The position numbers were made by a program, and so were the translations under genes. Of a stretch of 64,000 nt of DNA, positions 25,334 through 32,177 are shown one piece after another. Position 1 is the stretch's first letter. Each line of letters starts with the position of its first letter. The stretch is from Clostridia bacterium (GTDB lineage: Bacteria; Bacillota; Clostridia; Oscillospirales; CAG-272): positions 43,631 to 107,630 of the forward strand of contig JAFUQP010000028.1 in the NCBI GenBank assembly GCA_017472305.1. The letters are read 5' to 3'. The notes below the pieces were generated by a model that worked only from the letters and a program-made list of their open reading frames with translations, ran no database searches and had not been told where the DNA came from.

Positions 25334-25353
25334 TTGCAAACAAAGATTTGCAA
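25334..25353. promoter_or_regulatory. Perfect dyad before the first DegT-type gene
   Basis: TTGCAAA (25334-25340) and TTTGCAA (25347-25353) form a 7-bp inverted repeat with a 6-bp centre, about 70 bp before the ATG. It may be an operator or a weak hairpin. Confidence 0.4.
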
Positions 25354-25420
25354 AATCATTCATTAACCCTGTTTAGTCTTTATTTTAAATACAAATTCAA
25401 ATGAAAAGGAGCAATTAATT

Positions 25421-26728
25421 ATGTCCAAGCAAACCGATTTCAGGTATAACACAGGTGCGACCAAGGTACCGTGGGCGGCAGTCGGCGAGAACTACAACGA
25501 GGCCGACCTTATGGAGATTATCGCCTTTCTTATGCAGGGCGAGGGCAAGGCGTACGAGAAGGCAATCAACGCCGTCTGGAAGCAGGTTAAGAAGCTTGCA
25601 GAGGTTGCAACCCCTCCCGGAAAGCTCTCTCTAGGCAGCCAGGTTGAGGCAGCAGAGGAAGCCTGCAACGCTTACCTCGGCACAGACTCCTCTACCTTCG
25701 TAACCAACGCTACCGCAGGCTTTGAGATTGCATACAAGTACGCAAACCTCAAGGAAGGCGACGAGGTTATCGTTCCCGCAATCACCTTTGTTGCTACTAT
25801 GGCTTATCCTCTCGCTGTCGGCGCAAAGCTCGTGTTCGCTGACGTTGACCCGAGGACCATCAATATGGACCCCGCTGACGTTGCAAGAAAGATTACCGAC
25901 AAGACCAAGATGATAGTTCCCGTACATATCGGCGGATATCCCGTTGACCTCGACCCGATTATGGAGCTCGCAAGAAAGCACGATATTCTCGTTCTTGAGG
26001 ACGCGGCTCACGCGTTCGGCGCAATGTACAAGGGCAAGAAGATTGGTACAATCGGCGACTTCGCTGCCTTCTCCTTCCACGAGGTTAAGAACATCACCTC
26101 CTTCGGCGAGGGCGGTATCGCTACCACCAACATCGAGGGCTTTGGCCCCGAGATGAAGCGCGCGCGCTTCTTCGGCACAGACTTCTCGGCTCCAATCAAG
26201 GATTGGCTCTACAACGTTACCCCTATTCAGGGTAAGTACGGTCCCTTCGTCGCTCTCAACTCGTCTACAACTGAAATTCAAGGCCTCGGCCTTAAGCTTC
26301 AGGTTGCGAGAAACGAGGAGATTATCGAGGAAAGACGCAGAGCGGCAGCCTACCTCAACTCGAGATTTGCAGGTTGCGACGCAATCATTCCTCAGGACCT
26401 CGGCAACGAGGACATCAAGCCCACCTTCCACCTCTACCTTCTCCAGATAGACCCCGAGAAGGCGGGCGGCGACGTTCAGACCCTCAAGAAGAAGCTCGAG
26501 GAGAAGAGCGTTACCAACATTCCTCACTTCGGTCCTCTCTACCGCTTCAAGGTTGTCAGCGATATGGGCTACGACGCAGAGGAGATTGCAAAGAGCTGTC
26601 CTGTTTGCGAGGAGGTATTCTACAAGAGATTTACTCACCTTCCTCTCTACGGACTTACCGACGAGCAGCTCGAGTATATGGCAGATGCGGTTCTCGAGGC
26701 AGTTGCCGAGATGCAGGCAGGCAAATAA
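25421..26728 (+). CDS. DegT/DnrJ/EryC1/StrS-type PLP enzyme (first of two)
   Basis: A 435-residue PLP-dependent sugar or cyclitol aminotransferase-like protein. The fold-type I landmarks are present: FVTNATAGFEIAYKYANL, GDEVIVPAITFVATM, VLEDAAHAFGAMYKGKKIG with the PLP-contacting Asp, and the Schiff-base lysine in SFHEVKNITSFGEGG. It has an N-terminal extension (residues 1-70) relative to simple StrS enzymes. The family aminates nucleotide-linked keto sugars, keto-cyclitols or related substrates. A second homologue follows 103 bp downstream, so they could form a heteromer or act in sequence. Confidence 0.85.
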   Translation: MSKQTDFRYNTGATKVPWAAVGENYNEADLMEIIAFLMQGEGKAYEKAINAVWKQVKKLAEVATPPGKLSLGSQVEAAEEACNAYLGTDSSTFVTNATAGFEIAYKYANLKEGDEVIVPAITFVATMAYPLAVGAKLVFADVDPRTINMDPADVARKITDKTKMIVPVHIGGYPVDLDPIMELARKHDILVLEDAAHAFGAMYKGKKIGTIGDFAAFSFHEVKNITSFGEGGIATTNIEGFGPEMKRARFFGTDFSAPIKDWLYNVTPIQGKYGPFVALNSSTTEIQGLGLKLQVARNEEIIEERRRAAAYLNSRFAGCDAIIPQDLGNEDIKPTFHLYLLQIDPEKAGGDVQTLKKKLEEKSVTNIPHFGPLYRFKVVSDMGYDAEEIAKSCPVCEEVFYKRFTHLPLYGLTDEQLEYMADAVLEAVAEMQAGK

Positions 26729-26759
26729 TATTATTTTGACAACTTAAATTTACATTTTT

Positions 26760-26810
26760 GGCAAGTCGGCGTGAAACAGAAGGGAGCCAACACTCCTAGC
26801 GCCGACTGCC
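26760..26810 (+). other. Stem-loop between the two DegT-type genes
   Basis: GGCAAGTCGGCG (26760-26771) pairs with CGCCGACTGCC (26800-26810) over 11 bp with one bulged A; an inner GGAG/CTCC pair is possible. It has no T-run, so it is more likely an RNA processing or stability element setting relative expression than a terminator. Confidence 0.5.
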
Positions 26811-26831
26811 TACGAAAGGAAACATAAGAAA

Positions 26832-28106
26832 ATGGCTAAAAAAGAAGATCTTGTAATGAACGGCTCGGGCGTTGAGGAAATCGGCTTCCCCGGTTGGCCG
26901 CAGTTCGCACCCGAGGTTCCCGCAAAGGTTTCCGAGGTTCTCCTCTCGGGTAAGGTTAACTACTGGACCGGTAAGGTAGGTATGGAGTTTGAAGAGGCTT
27001 TCGCGAAGTGGGCAGGCTGCGACTACGCTATCTCCTGCACCAACGGCACGGCGGCGCTCCACATTGCTCTCTCGGCTCTCGGCGTAGGCCCCGGCGACGA
27101 GGTTATCGTTCCTTCCTACACCTTCATAGCTTCCTCCTTCTCGGTTGTTCAGGCGGGTGCAGTTCCCGTATTCGGTGACGTTACCGAGGACCACACCCTC
27201 GACCCTAAGTGCATTGAGGCACTTATCACCCCCAAGACCAAGGCTATCGTAGTCGTTCACCTCTACGGTGTAGTTGCGGATATGGGCCCGATTATGGAGA
27301 TTGCAAAGAAGCACAACCTCTTCGTTGTTGAGGACTGCGCGCAGTGTATCGGCGGTAAGTACAAGGACACTATGGTTGGACTTATCGGTGACGTCGGCTG
27401 CTACTCCTTCTGCCAGTCGAAGCACTTCACCACCGGCGGTGAGGGCGGTATGGTTATCACCAACAACGAGGACCTCGCTTGGGAGTGCCGTTCCTTCCGT
27501 GACCACGGCTACGACGTTCGCACCAGAATGAATATGCTTGCACTCGAGGAGAAGCTCCCCTACATTCACAGAAGAGTCGGCTTCAACTACCGTATGACCG
27601 AGATGCAGTCTATGATAGGTCTTTGCGAGCTTAAGAGATTTGACGACTGGAACCTTGCGCGCCGCTTCGAGTATGCGGCAATGTACGACAAGGCTCTCTC
27701 GGGACTTAAGGGCATCAAGGCTATCCCCGTAAACACCGCAGAGCGCAAGAACGCATACTGGTGGTATCCTATCCTTCTTGACCTTGACGTTGTTGACATC
27801 ACCGCCAAGGAGTTTATCAAGGAGCTTATCGGTATGGGAATTCCCTGCTCCGGCATTCTCTGGCCCGAGAGCTATCTCGAGCAGGCTTACCAAGAGGGCG
27901 TAGGCTTTGGCGAGGCGCATTTCCCCTTCAAGTCGAAGGAGTACACCAACCCCGAAACCGTTGACTACTCGAAGGTAGTTTGCCCCGTTGCAAGAAGCCT
28001 TCGTGACCAGACCGTGTCGCTCTTCCTTCACCCCTCGTGGGAGAAGTGCCACATTGAGAAGGTTATCGACGGCATCAAGGCAGTAATCGCAAAGCATTCG
28101 AAGTAA
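26832..28106 (+). CDS. DegT/DnrJ/EryC1/StrS-type PLP enzyme (second of two)
   Basis: A 424-residue homologue of the preceding gene. PLP-site features: SCTNGTAALHIALSALGVG, GDEVIVPSYTFIASSF, VVEDCAQCIGGKYK and the Schiff-base lysine in SFCQSKHFTTGGEGG. The GGxTGRGGEGGM-type loop and the C-terminal HPSWEKCHIEKVIDG fit aminotransferases acting on keto-inositols or sugars. AAAGGA precedes the ATG. It ends the kinase-aldolase-DegT-DegT run and is followed by a terminator. Whether the pair aminates, or deaminates in a catabolic direction with the kinase and aldolase downstream, is open. Confidence 0.86.
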   Translation: MAKKEDLVMNGSGVEEIGFPGWPQFAPEVPAKVSEVLLSGKVNYWTGKVGMEFEEAFAKWAGCDYAISCTNGTAALHIALSALGVGPGDEVIVPSYTFIASSFSVVQAGAVPVFGDVTEDHTLDPKCIEALITPKTKAIVVVHLYGVVADMGPIMEIAKKHNLFVVEDCAQCIGGKYKDTMVGLIGDVGCYSFCQSKHFTTGGEGGMVITNNEDLAWECRSFRDHGYDVRTRMNMLALEEKLPYIHRRVGFNYRMTEMQSMIGLCELKRFDDWNLARRFEYAAMYDKALSGLKGIKAIPVNTAERKNAYWWYPILLDLDVVDITAKEFIKELIGMGIPCSGILWPESYLEQAYQEGVGFGEAHFPFKSKEYTNPETVDYSKVVCPVARSLRDQTVSLFLHPSWEKCHIEKVIDGIKAVIAKHSK

Positions 28107-28164
28107 TTTTCGCTTTCGGTAAGCTGAAAAAGTTAGTTTCATAGCTCTAAACTTAAAGCAGATA

Positions 28165-28204
28165 AAAGAGAGAACGTTTCGGCAACCCGATTTGTTCTCT
28201 CTTT
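28165..28204 (+). terminator. Terminator of the kinase-aldolase-DegT run
   Basis: AAAGAGAGAAC (28165-28175) and GTTCTCTCTTT (28194-28204) form an 11-bp stem followed by TTG-T-rich sequence. Confidence 0.75.
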
Positions 28205-28249
28205 TTGTTTGTAATAAGGCAAATGATTTAGCCTTGCTGTCAAAGTCTT

Positions 28250-28522
28250 TCACCGCTTGTCTATAGCATATACTTCCAGAAGAAAGGACGCAGCAAACTC
28301 GCAGCCTTTTAAAAAAGCTCTTTTTGCAAACGAGCATTGTATATCGCACAAAGCGTCAATGTATTTATCAAAGCCTTCCTTTTCATTCTCCGTCAAGCGA
28401 GCATTTATATACTCGTGAATTTGAGCAGCCTCTTTAGTTTGCTCTCGCTCTTTATCGGTTGTAAGCCTCGCGCATTCATCGGCAAAGTATTCGTTCCACA
28501 ATAGTTCAAGCGTTTTGTTCAT
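28250..28522 (-). CDS. DUF6809-like small protein
   Basis: A 90-residue, helical, acidic protein. The layout (N-terminal LELLWNEYFADE, a charged middle with an EYINARLTENEKEGFDKYID helix, and a C-terminal AFLKGCEFAASFLLEVY) resembles the small Firmicutes family DUF6809, often found near mobile elements and XRE regulators. Function unknown. The ATG at 28522 has GGAGTGAG upstream; the longer frame to 28609 runs through the promoter. It is divergent from an XRE repressor gene and its promoter is full of inverted GAATGC half-sites. Confidence 0.6.
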   Translation of the reverse strand: MNKTLELLWNEYFADECARLTTDKEREQTKEAAQIHEYINARLTENEKEGFDKYIDALCDIQCSFAKRAFLKGCEFAASFLLEVYAIDKR

Positions 28523-28548
28523 ATTCTCACTCCAATCTGCATTTATAT

Positions 28549-28607
28549 GAATGCTCAATATAATTATAGCATTCATTCGAATGCTTGTCAAGCATTTTTT
28601 TGAATGC
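28549..28607. promoter_or_regulatory. Cluster of GAATGC/GCATTC half-sites in the divergent promoter
   Basis: Half-sites lie at 28549-28554, 28569-28574, 28579-28584 and 28602-28607. The central pair forms the dyad GCATTC-ATTC-GAATGC (28569-28584), inside the spacer of the minus-strand promoter. They are probable operators of the XRE protein encoded at 28651. Confidence 0.6.
28563..28591 (-). promoter_or_regulatory. Consensus promoter of the DUF6809-like gene
   Basis: Minus strand: -35 TTGACA (28586-28591), 17-bp spacer containing the operator dyad, -10 TATAAT (28563-28568). A TATAAT at 28613-28618 on the plus strand may serve the XRE gene, without a clear -35. Confidence 0.7.
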
Positions 28608-28650
28608 AATGGTATAATTGTACTACAAATCTTTAAATTGGAGAACGTAT

Positions 28651-28869
28651 ATGCATATGTATCAAAGACTGCGTGATATGAGAGAGGACGCGGACAAAAA
28701 GCAAGAGGAAATAGCCCTCGTTCTGAATATAACGCGACAGCAATATCAGCTCTACGAGAGCGGAAAGCGAGAGATGCCTATGCATCTGTTTATTATTCTC
28801 GCGCGCTATTACAACGTTTCCCTCGACTATCTCGCGGGACTTACAGACACTGTAAAGCAGCTTGGATAA
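28651..28869 (+). CDS. Small XRE-family repressor-like protein
   Basis: A 72-residue single-domain Cro/C1-type DNA-binding protein: RLRDMREDADKKQEEIAL, then the recognition region NITRQQYQLYESGKREMP and the stabilising LARYYNVSLDYLAGLTD. There is no effector domain. The ATG at 28651 has GGAG 7 nt upstream; an ATG two codons later is an alternative. It is divergent from the DUF6809-like gene and likely represses one or both promoters through the GAATGC half-sites. A 14-bp terminator follows. Confidence 0.85.
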   Translation: MHMYQRLRDMREDADKKQEEIALVLNITRQQYQLYESGKREMPMHLFIILARYYNVSLDYLAGLTDTVKQLG

Positions 28870-28884
28870 TTTATGTTTAAATAG

Positions 28885-28932
28885 AAAAGCACTTGTGATA
28901 AACGATAGAAGCCGTGTGTCATAAGTGCTTTT
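28885..28932 (+). terminator. Terminator of the XRE gene
   Basis: AAAAGCACTTGTGA (28885-28898) pairs with TCATAAGTGCTTTT (28919-28932) with one G-U pair and is followed by T. Confidence 0.75.
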
Positions 28933-29078
28933 TGCTACTTAAGGCAGACCTCTTTTCGCGGCGAGGTAAACAGCTTTCCTTTTGTTGGTGCTTTTTACCA
29001 AAGCGGGGGATTTTTACGGGCGGTTTTGCTTCAATGCGACGAAAAGAAATTTTTGGATAAAATTCCCCGAGTTTTTTC

Positions 29079-29107
29079 TTGACATTTCCCGTCTTTGGTG
29101 CTAAAAT
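29079..29107 (+). promoter_or_regulatory. Consensus promoter of the antiporter leader
   Basis: -35 TTGACA (29079-29084), 17-bp spacer, -10 TAAAAT (29102-29107). The predicted start is near 29114, about 320 nt before the antiporter ATG. Confidence 0.75.
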
Positions 29108-29113
29108 AATAGG

Positions 29114-29433
29114 CTGGCAGGCAAGGATTAAATATTGTATAATACACGAGGTTCGCATCTGTCGGCTTGCCAGCAAGGGCGAACGACTGTATTTCAAGGA
29201 ATGTGCGAAAATCCTTGATTTTCGGCGTGGTGCCGAAAGGCAACACCGTTGATTTTGCCGAGCAGGCAAAAGCAACGTCACATATATTATATTTAAGGTA
29301 TATTTTCGCTTATTTAACTTCGCTGCCCTCCCGTGTTAAGACACCCGAGCATATCATTCCGATAGCTTTTGTTGAAGGGAGCCAAGCCCACGGCACTCTA
29401 CCAAAGTCTATCAAGACGTTTTCGGAGGAAATT
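29114..29433 (+). promoter_or_regulatory. Long structured leader of the CPA2 antiporter, candidate riboswitch
   Basis: The roughly 320-nt leader contains several hairpins: GTTCGC (near 29151) with GCGAAC (near 29178); CAAGGA with TCCTTG; GGTGCC-GAAA-GGCAACACC near 29229-29248; and TTTTGCC with GGCAAAA near 29255-29275. The frame reading through it (from 29167) is not protein-like before the antiporter start. I could not match it to the c-di-AMP (ydaO), Mg2+, Mn2+ or Na+ riboswitch consensus from memory. Ion-transporter leaders of this length are often regulatory. This covers most of the 563-bp gene-free stretch. Confidence 0.45.
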
Positions 29434-30735
29434 ATGCAGGCATTATTAAGCTTATCAATAGCGCTTCTTGCGGGACTTATGCTCTCGCGCGCGGCAAAGC
29501 TCTTAAAGCTCCCCGCGGTTACGGCATACCTCGTTGCGGGTATTTTAATAGGCCCTTACGTGCTTGGCGCATTCAAGGTTCCGGGGCTTGGCTTTATCTC
29601 TATGGCAGACGTTGAGGGCTACTCGTTAATATGCGACGTTGCGCTCGGCTTCATAGCCTTCTCGATAGGTAACGAGTTCAGACTCTCCCAGCTTAAGAAG
29701 ATAGGACGTCAGGCGACAATCGTCGGTATCTTCCAGGCGGTTGTAACGACCGTCGTCGTTGACGTAGCGCTTATAGTGCTTCACCTTATTATGCCCGACA
29801 AGCTCCCGCTCGAGGTTGCTATCACCCTCGGTGCTATCGCCTCTGCTACCGCACCAGCGGCAACGCTTATGGTTGTAAAGCAGTACAAGGCGAAGGGCCC
29901 CGTCACCGATATACTTCTTCCCGTCGTCGCGCTTGACGATGCGGTGGGACTTGTTCTCTTTGCCGTGTCCTTCGGTATCGCGAAGGCTCTGCAATCGGGC
30001 AGAGTTGACGTCGCCTCGGTGCTCGTCGAGCCGCTTCTTGAGGTTGTACTCTCGCTCGCACTCGGTCTTATTATGGGACTGCTCTTTACCTTTGCCGAGA
30101 GGTTCTTCCACTCACGCTCGAAGCGTCTTTCAATGTCGGTAGCCTTCGTGTTCCTCACGATAGCTCTCTCTATGATAAAGTTCGAGATAGGCGGCGTGCA
30201 TATCGGATTTTCTTCGCTGCTTGTTTGTATGATGCTCGGAACGGTATTCTGCAACTACTGCGACTTCTCCGAGGAGCTTATGGAGAGGGTTGACAGATGG
30301 ACCGCACCCCTGTTCGTTCTCTTCTTCGTAATCAGCGGCGCGGAGCTTGAGCTATCGGTATTCGCCGACGTTATGATTGTTCTTATAGGAGTGATTTACA
30401 TTATCTTCCGTTCCGCGGGCAAATACAGCGGAGCGTATATCAGCGCGAAGATATCGGGCTGCGACGAGAAGATAGTCAAGTATCTCGGTATTACCCTTCT
30501 TCCCCAGGCGGGAGTTGCTCTCGGTATGGCAATGAAGGCAAGCGAGCTCGGTCCTATGGGTGTTATCGTATCGAACATCACCCTCTTTGCGGTGCTGGTA
30601 TACGAGATATTCGGCCCTATGCTCACAAAGATTGCCCTTCTCAAGGCAGGCGACATTCAGCCCGAGGGCAAGACGAGCGCTCGCCACGAGCATATGAAAA
30701 AGAAGGCCGCGGAAAAAGAGGCGGCAGCCAAATAA
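29434..30735 (+). CDS. CPA2-family cation:proton antiporter
   Basis: Membrane antiporter (KefB/NapA-like Na+/H+ exchanger domain) of 433 residues with about 12-13 hydrophobic segments: LSLSIALLAGLMLSRAAKLL, AVTAYLVAGILIGPYVL, DVALGFIAFSIGNEF, and the characteristic VALDDAVGLVLFAVSFG with the ion-binding Asp pair. It lacks the TrkA-N/KTN domain of KefB/KefC and ends in a charged tail (HEHMKKKAAEKEAAAK). The ATG at 29434 has GGAGGAAATT in front; the longer frame lies in the leader. Na+ or K+ selectivity cannot be told. Confidence 0.87.
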   Translation: MQALLSLSIALLAGLMLSRAAKLLKLPAVTAYLVAGILIGPYVLGAFKVPGLGFISMADVEGYSLICDVALGFIAFSIGNEFRLSQLKKIGRQATIVGIFQAVVTTVVVDVALIVLHLIMPDKLPLEVAITLGAIASATAPAATLMVVKQYKAKGPVTDILLPVVALDDAVGLVLFAVSFGIAKALQSGRVDVASVLVEPLLEVVLSLALGLIMGLLFTFAERFFHSRSKRLSMSVAFVFLTIALSMIKFEIGGVHIGFSSLLVCMMLGTVFCNYCDFSEELMERVDRWTAPLFVLFFVISGAELELSVFADVMIVLIGVIYIIFRSAGKYSGAYISAKISGCDEKIVKYLGITLLPQAGVALGMAMKASELGPMGVIVSNITLFAVLVYEIFGPMLTKIALLKAGDIQPEGKTSARHEHMKKKAAEKEAAAK

Positions 30736-30749
30736 ATAACATTTCTGAA

Positions 30750-30785
30750 AAATCCCCTGTGCAAAAAAACTTGCACAGGGGATTT
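30750..30785 (+). terminator. Terminator of the antiporter gene
   Basis: AAATCCCCTGTGCAA (30750-30764) and its perfect complement (30771-30785) form a 15-bp stem followed by TATTATT. Confidence 0.8.
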
Positions 30786-30872
30786 TATTATTAAACAAAG
30801 GTAAGCTGTTATATATAAATTCAAGGCTAAGCTGCTATATAATTCAAATGCAAATAGCTTACTCCAAGTCGA

Positions 30873-32177
30873 TTACGCCTCGGTGCTTTGCGCTGCGGCT
30901 TGGCTCTCTCGCTCTGCCTCGCGGCGCTTGAAGCGCGAGTTAAGCGGGAGAAGTACTGCAAGGCAAACGACAGAAACCGCAACCGATATAAGCCAGACGA
31001 GCTTGACCGCCTGCCAATCGTAGAGCTCGGCAATCTTGACTATAACGTAGCTCGTAATAACTATACCGACGCTTCCCGCCGCGTTTCCTATTCCCGCAGC
31101 CGCGCCGTTCTTTCCGTATTTCGAGTAACCCGAGTAGAAATAGGACATAAAGAGCGACGGAGCCGTCGTAACTATCGCCGAGAGGCAAAGAAGCAGGAAG
31201 GTAACCCAAAGCCCCGGGACAAAGGCGAGCGCTGCAAGAAGGGCGAGCGCTATCGAAAGCATAATAAGCGCTCCAACCACGGGGTTCTTTATATATCTTG
31301 GATAAAGGACGAGCTTAACGAGAAGCGTGCCGGAAACACCCGAGATAATTATAAGGGTATTGAGAAGATTACCGACCGAGGGGTCAACTCCGTAGGTTTC
31401 CATAAGCATAGTCGGGGCAAGAGTTTTGATGCCCTGACCGACAAAAGAACGAACCAGCACGGGAATTAAGAGTAAGAACAGTCCGCTCCTCATAAACAGA
31501 CCGAAGCTTCTGCCGCTGTAGCTTACAGTCGAGCCTGCTTCCGTTTTGATAGGTGCGTCGGGCTTCATATAAAAGCCGAGGTGGCGGTCATAAAAGTGAA
31601 GCACCACTGCAAGCACCAGAAGCGACAGCGCGGACACGAGGAAATTATACTCCCAGCTCGGCAGCACAGCCGCAACCGCGTAGGTAAGCAGAAGTCCGAG
31701 CGAGGCGGCAAGCGACATAAAGAATATCATATAACTTTTGTCGCTTCGGCAAAGCTGCGAGGAAATTATCTTGAAGGTCGAGGGCCAGAGCGCGAACTGT
31801 ACCACCGCGTTCAGCGTCCAGGTTATGAGCATTACGTAGTAATTCTGATTGAAGAATATAACCGCGTTCGCCAAAGCTCCGCCGAGAAGCCCTATTTTTA
31901 TCATAAGCTCGGGGCTTACCTTATCAGCAACAATTCCGCCGACAATCTGCAATGGAGCGTAGACTATATAAAATACAGCCGTAATCAATCCCGTCTGGGA
32001 TTTCGTCAGTATTCCCTCTTTCACAATATCCGCAAGCGCGCCGCTGAAGCAGTTCTTCGTCATATAGACAACGGTATACATTATAAAGAGGTATACGAAA
32101 AATCGGCGGCTCACACCCTTGTTTTCAAGGTGTATGTTTATGTCGTGCTCGACGTTTATATGCTGACCTTCACTCAT
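30873..32177 (-). CDS. MFS transporter
   Basis: A 434-residue major facilitator superfamily carrier with about 12 membrane segments (FFVYLFIMYTVVYMTKNCFS, GLITAVFYIVYAPLQIVGG, etc.). The GGIVADKVSPE loop between segments 2 and 3 is the MFS motif A equivalent, and the overall pattern is near the organophosphate/sugar-phosphate (GlpT/UhpT-like) branch. Its ATG overlaps the stop of the ceramidase-like gene (ATGA), so it is translationally coupled to it. It probably imports the compound processed by its operon partners, which is an inference from context. Confidence 0.85.
   Translation of the reverse strand: MSEGQHINVEHDINIHLENKGVSRRFFVYLFIMYTVVYMTKNCFSGALADIVKEGILTKSQTGLITAVFYIVYAPLQIVGGIVADKVSPELMIKIGLLGGALANAVIFFNQNYYVMLITWTLNAVVQFALWPSTFKIISSQLCRSDKSYMIFFMSLAASLGLLLTYAVAAVLPSWEYNFLVSALSLLVLAVVLHFYDRHLGFYMKPDAPIKTEAGSTVSYSGRSFGLFMRSGLFLLLIPVLVRSFVGQGIKTLAPTMLMETYGVDPSVGNLLNTLIIISGVSGTLLVKLVLYPRYIKNPVVGALIMLSIALALLAALAFVPGLWVTFLLLCLSAIVTTAPSLFMSYFYSGYSKYGKNGAAAGIGNAAGSVGIVITSYVIVKIAELYDWQAVKLVWLISVAVSVVCLAVLLPLNSRFKRREAERESQAAAQSTEA

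Noticed and set aside
25631-26638. 335-residue minus-strand frame opposite the first DegT gene
   Set aside because: It is a shadow of codon bias. The plus-strand protein has clear PLP-enzyme motifs, a ribosome binding site and normal length.
26796-28349. 517-residue minus-strand frame opposite the second DegT gene
   Set aside because: It is antisense to a conserved enzyme, contains a terminator, and shows no family pattern.
29167-29433. 89-residue N-terminal extension of the antiporter
   Set aside because: It lies in the structured leader, and a strong ribosome binding site marks the ATG at 29434 where homology-like sequence begins.
29114-29433. c-di-AMP (ydaO) riboswitch
   Set aside because: The characteristic conserved blocks of that class could not be found by eye, so only a structured leader is claimed.
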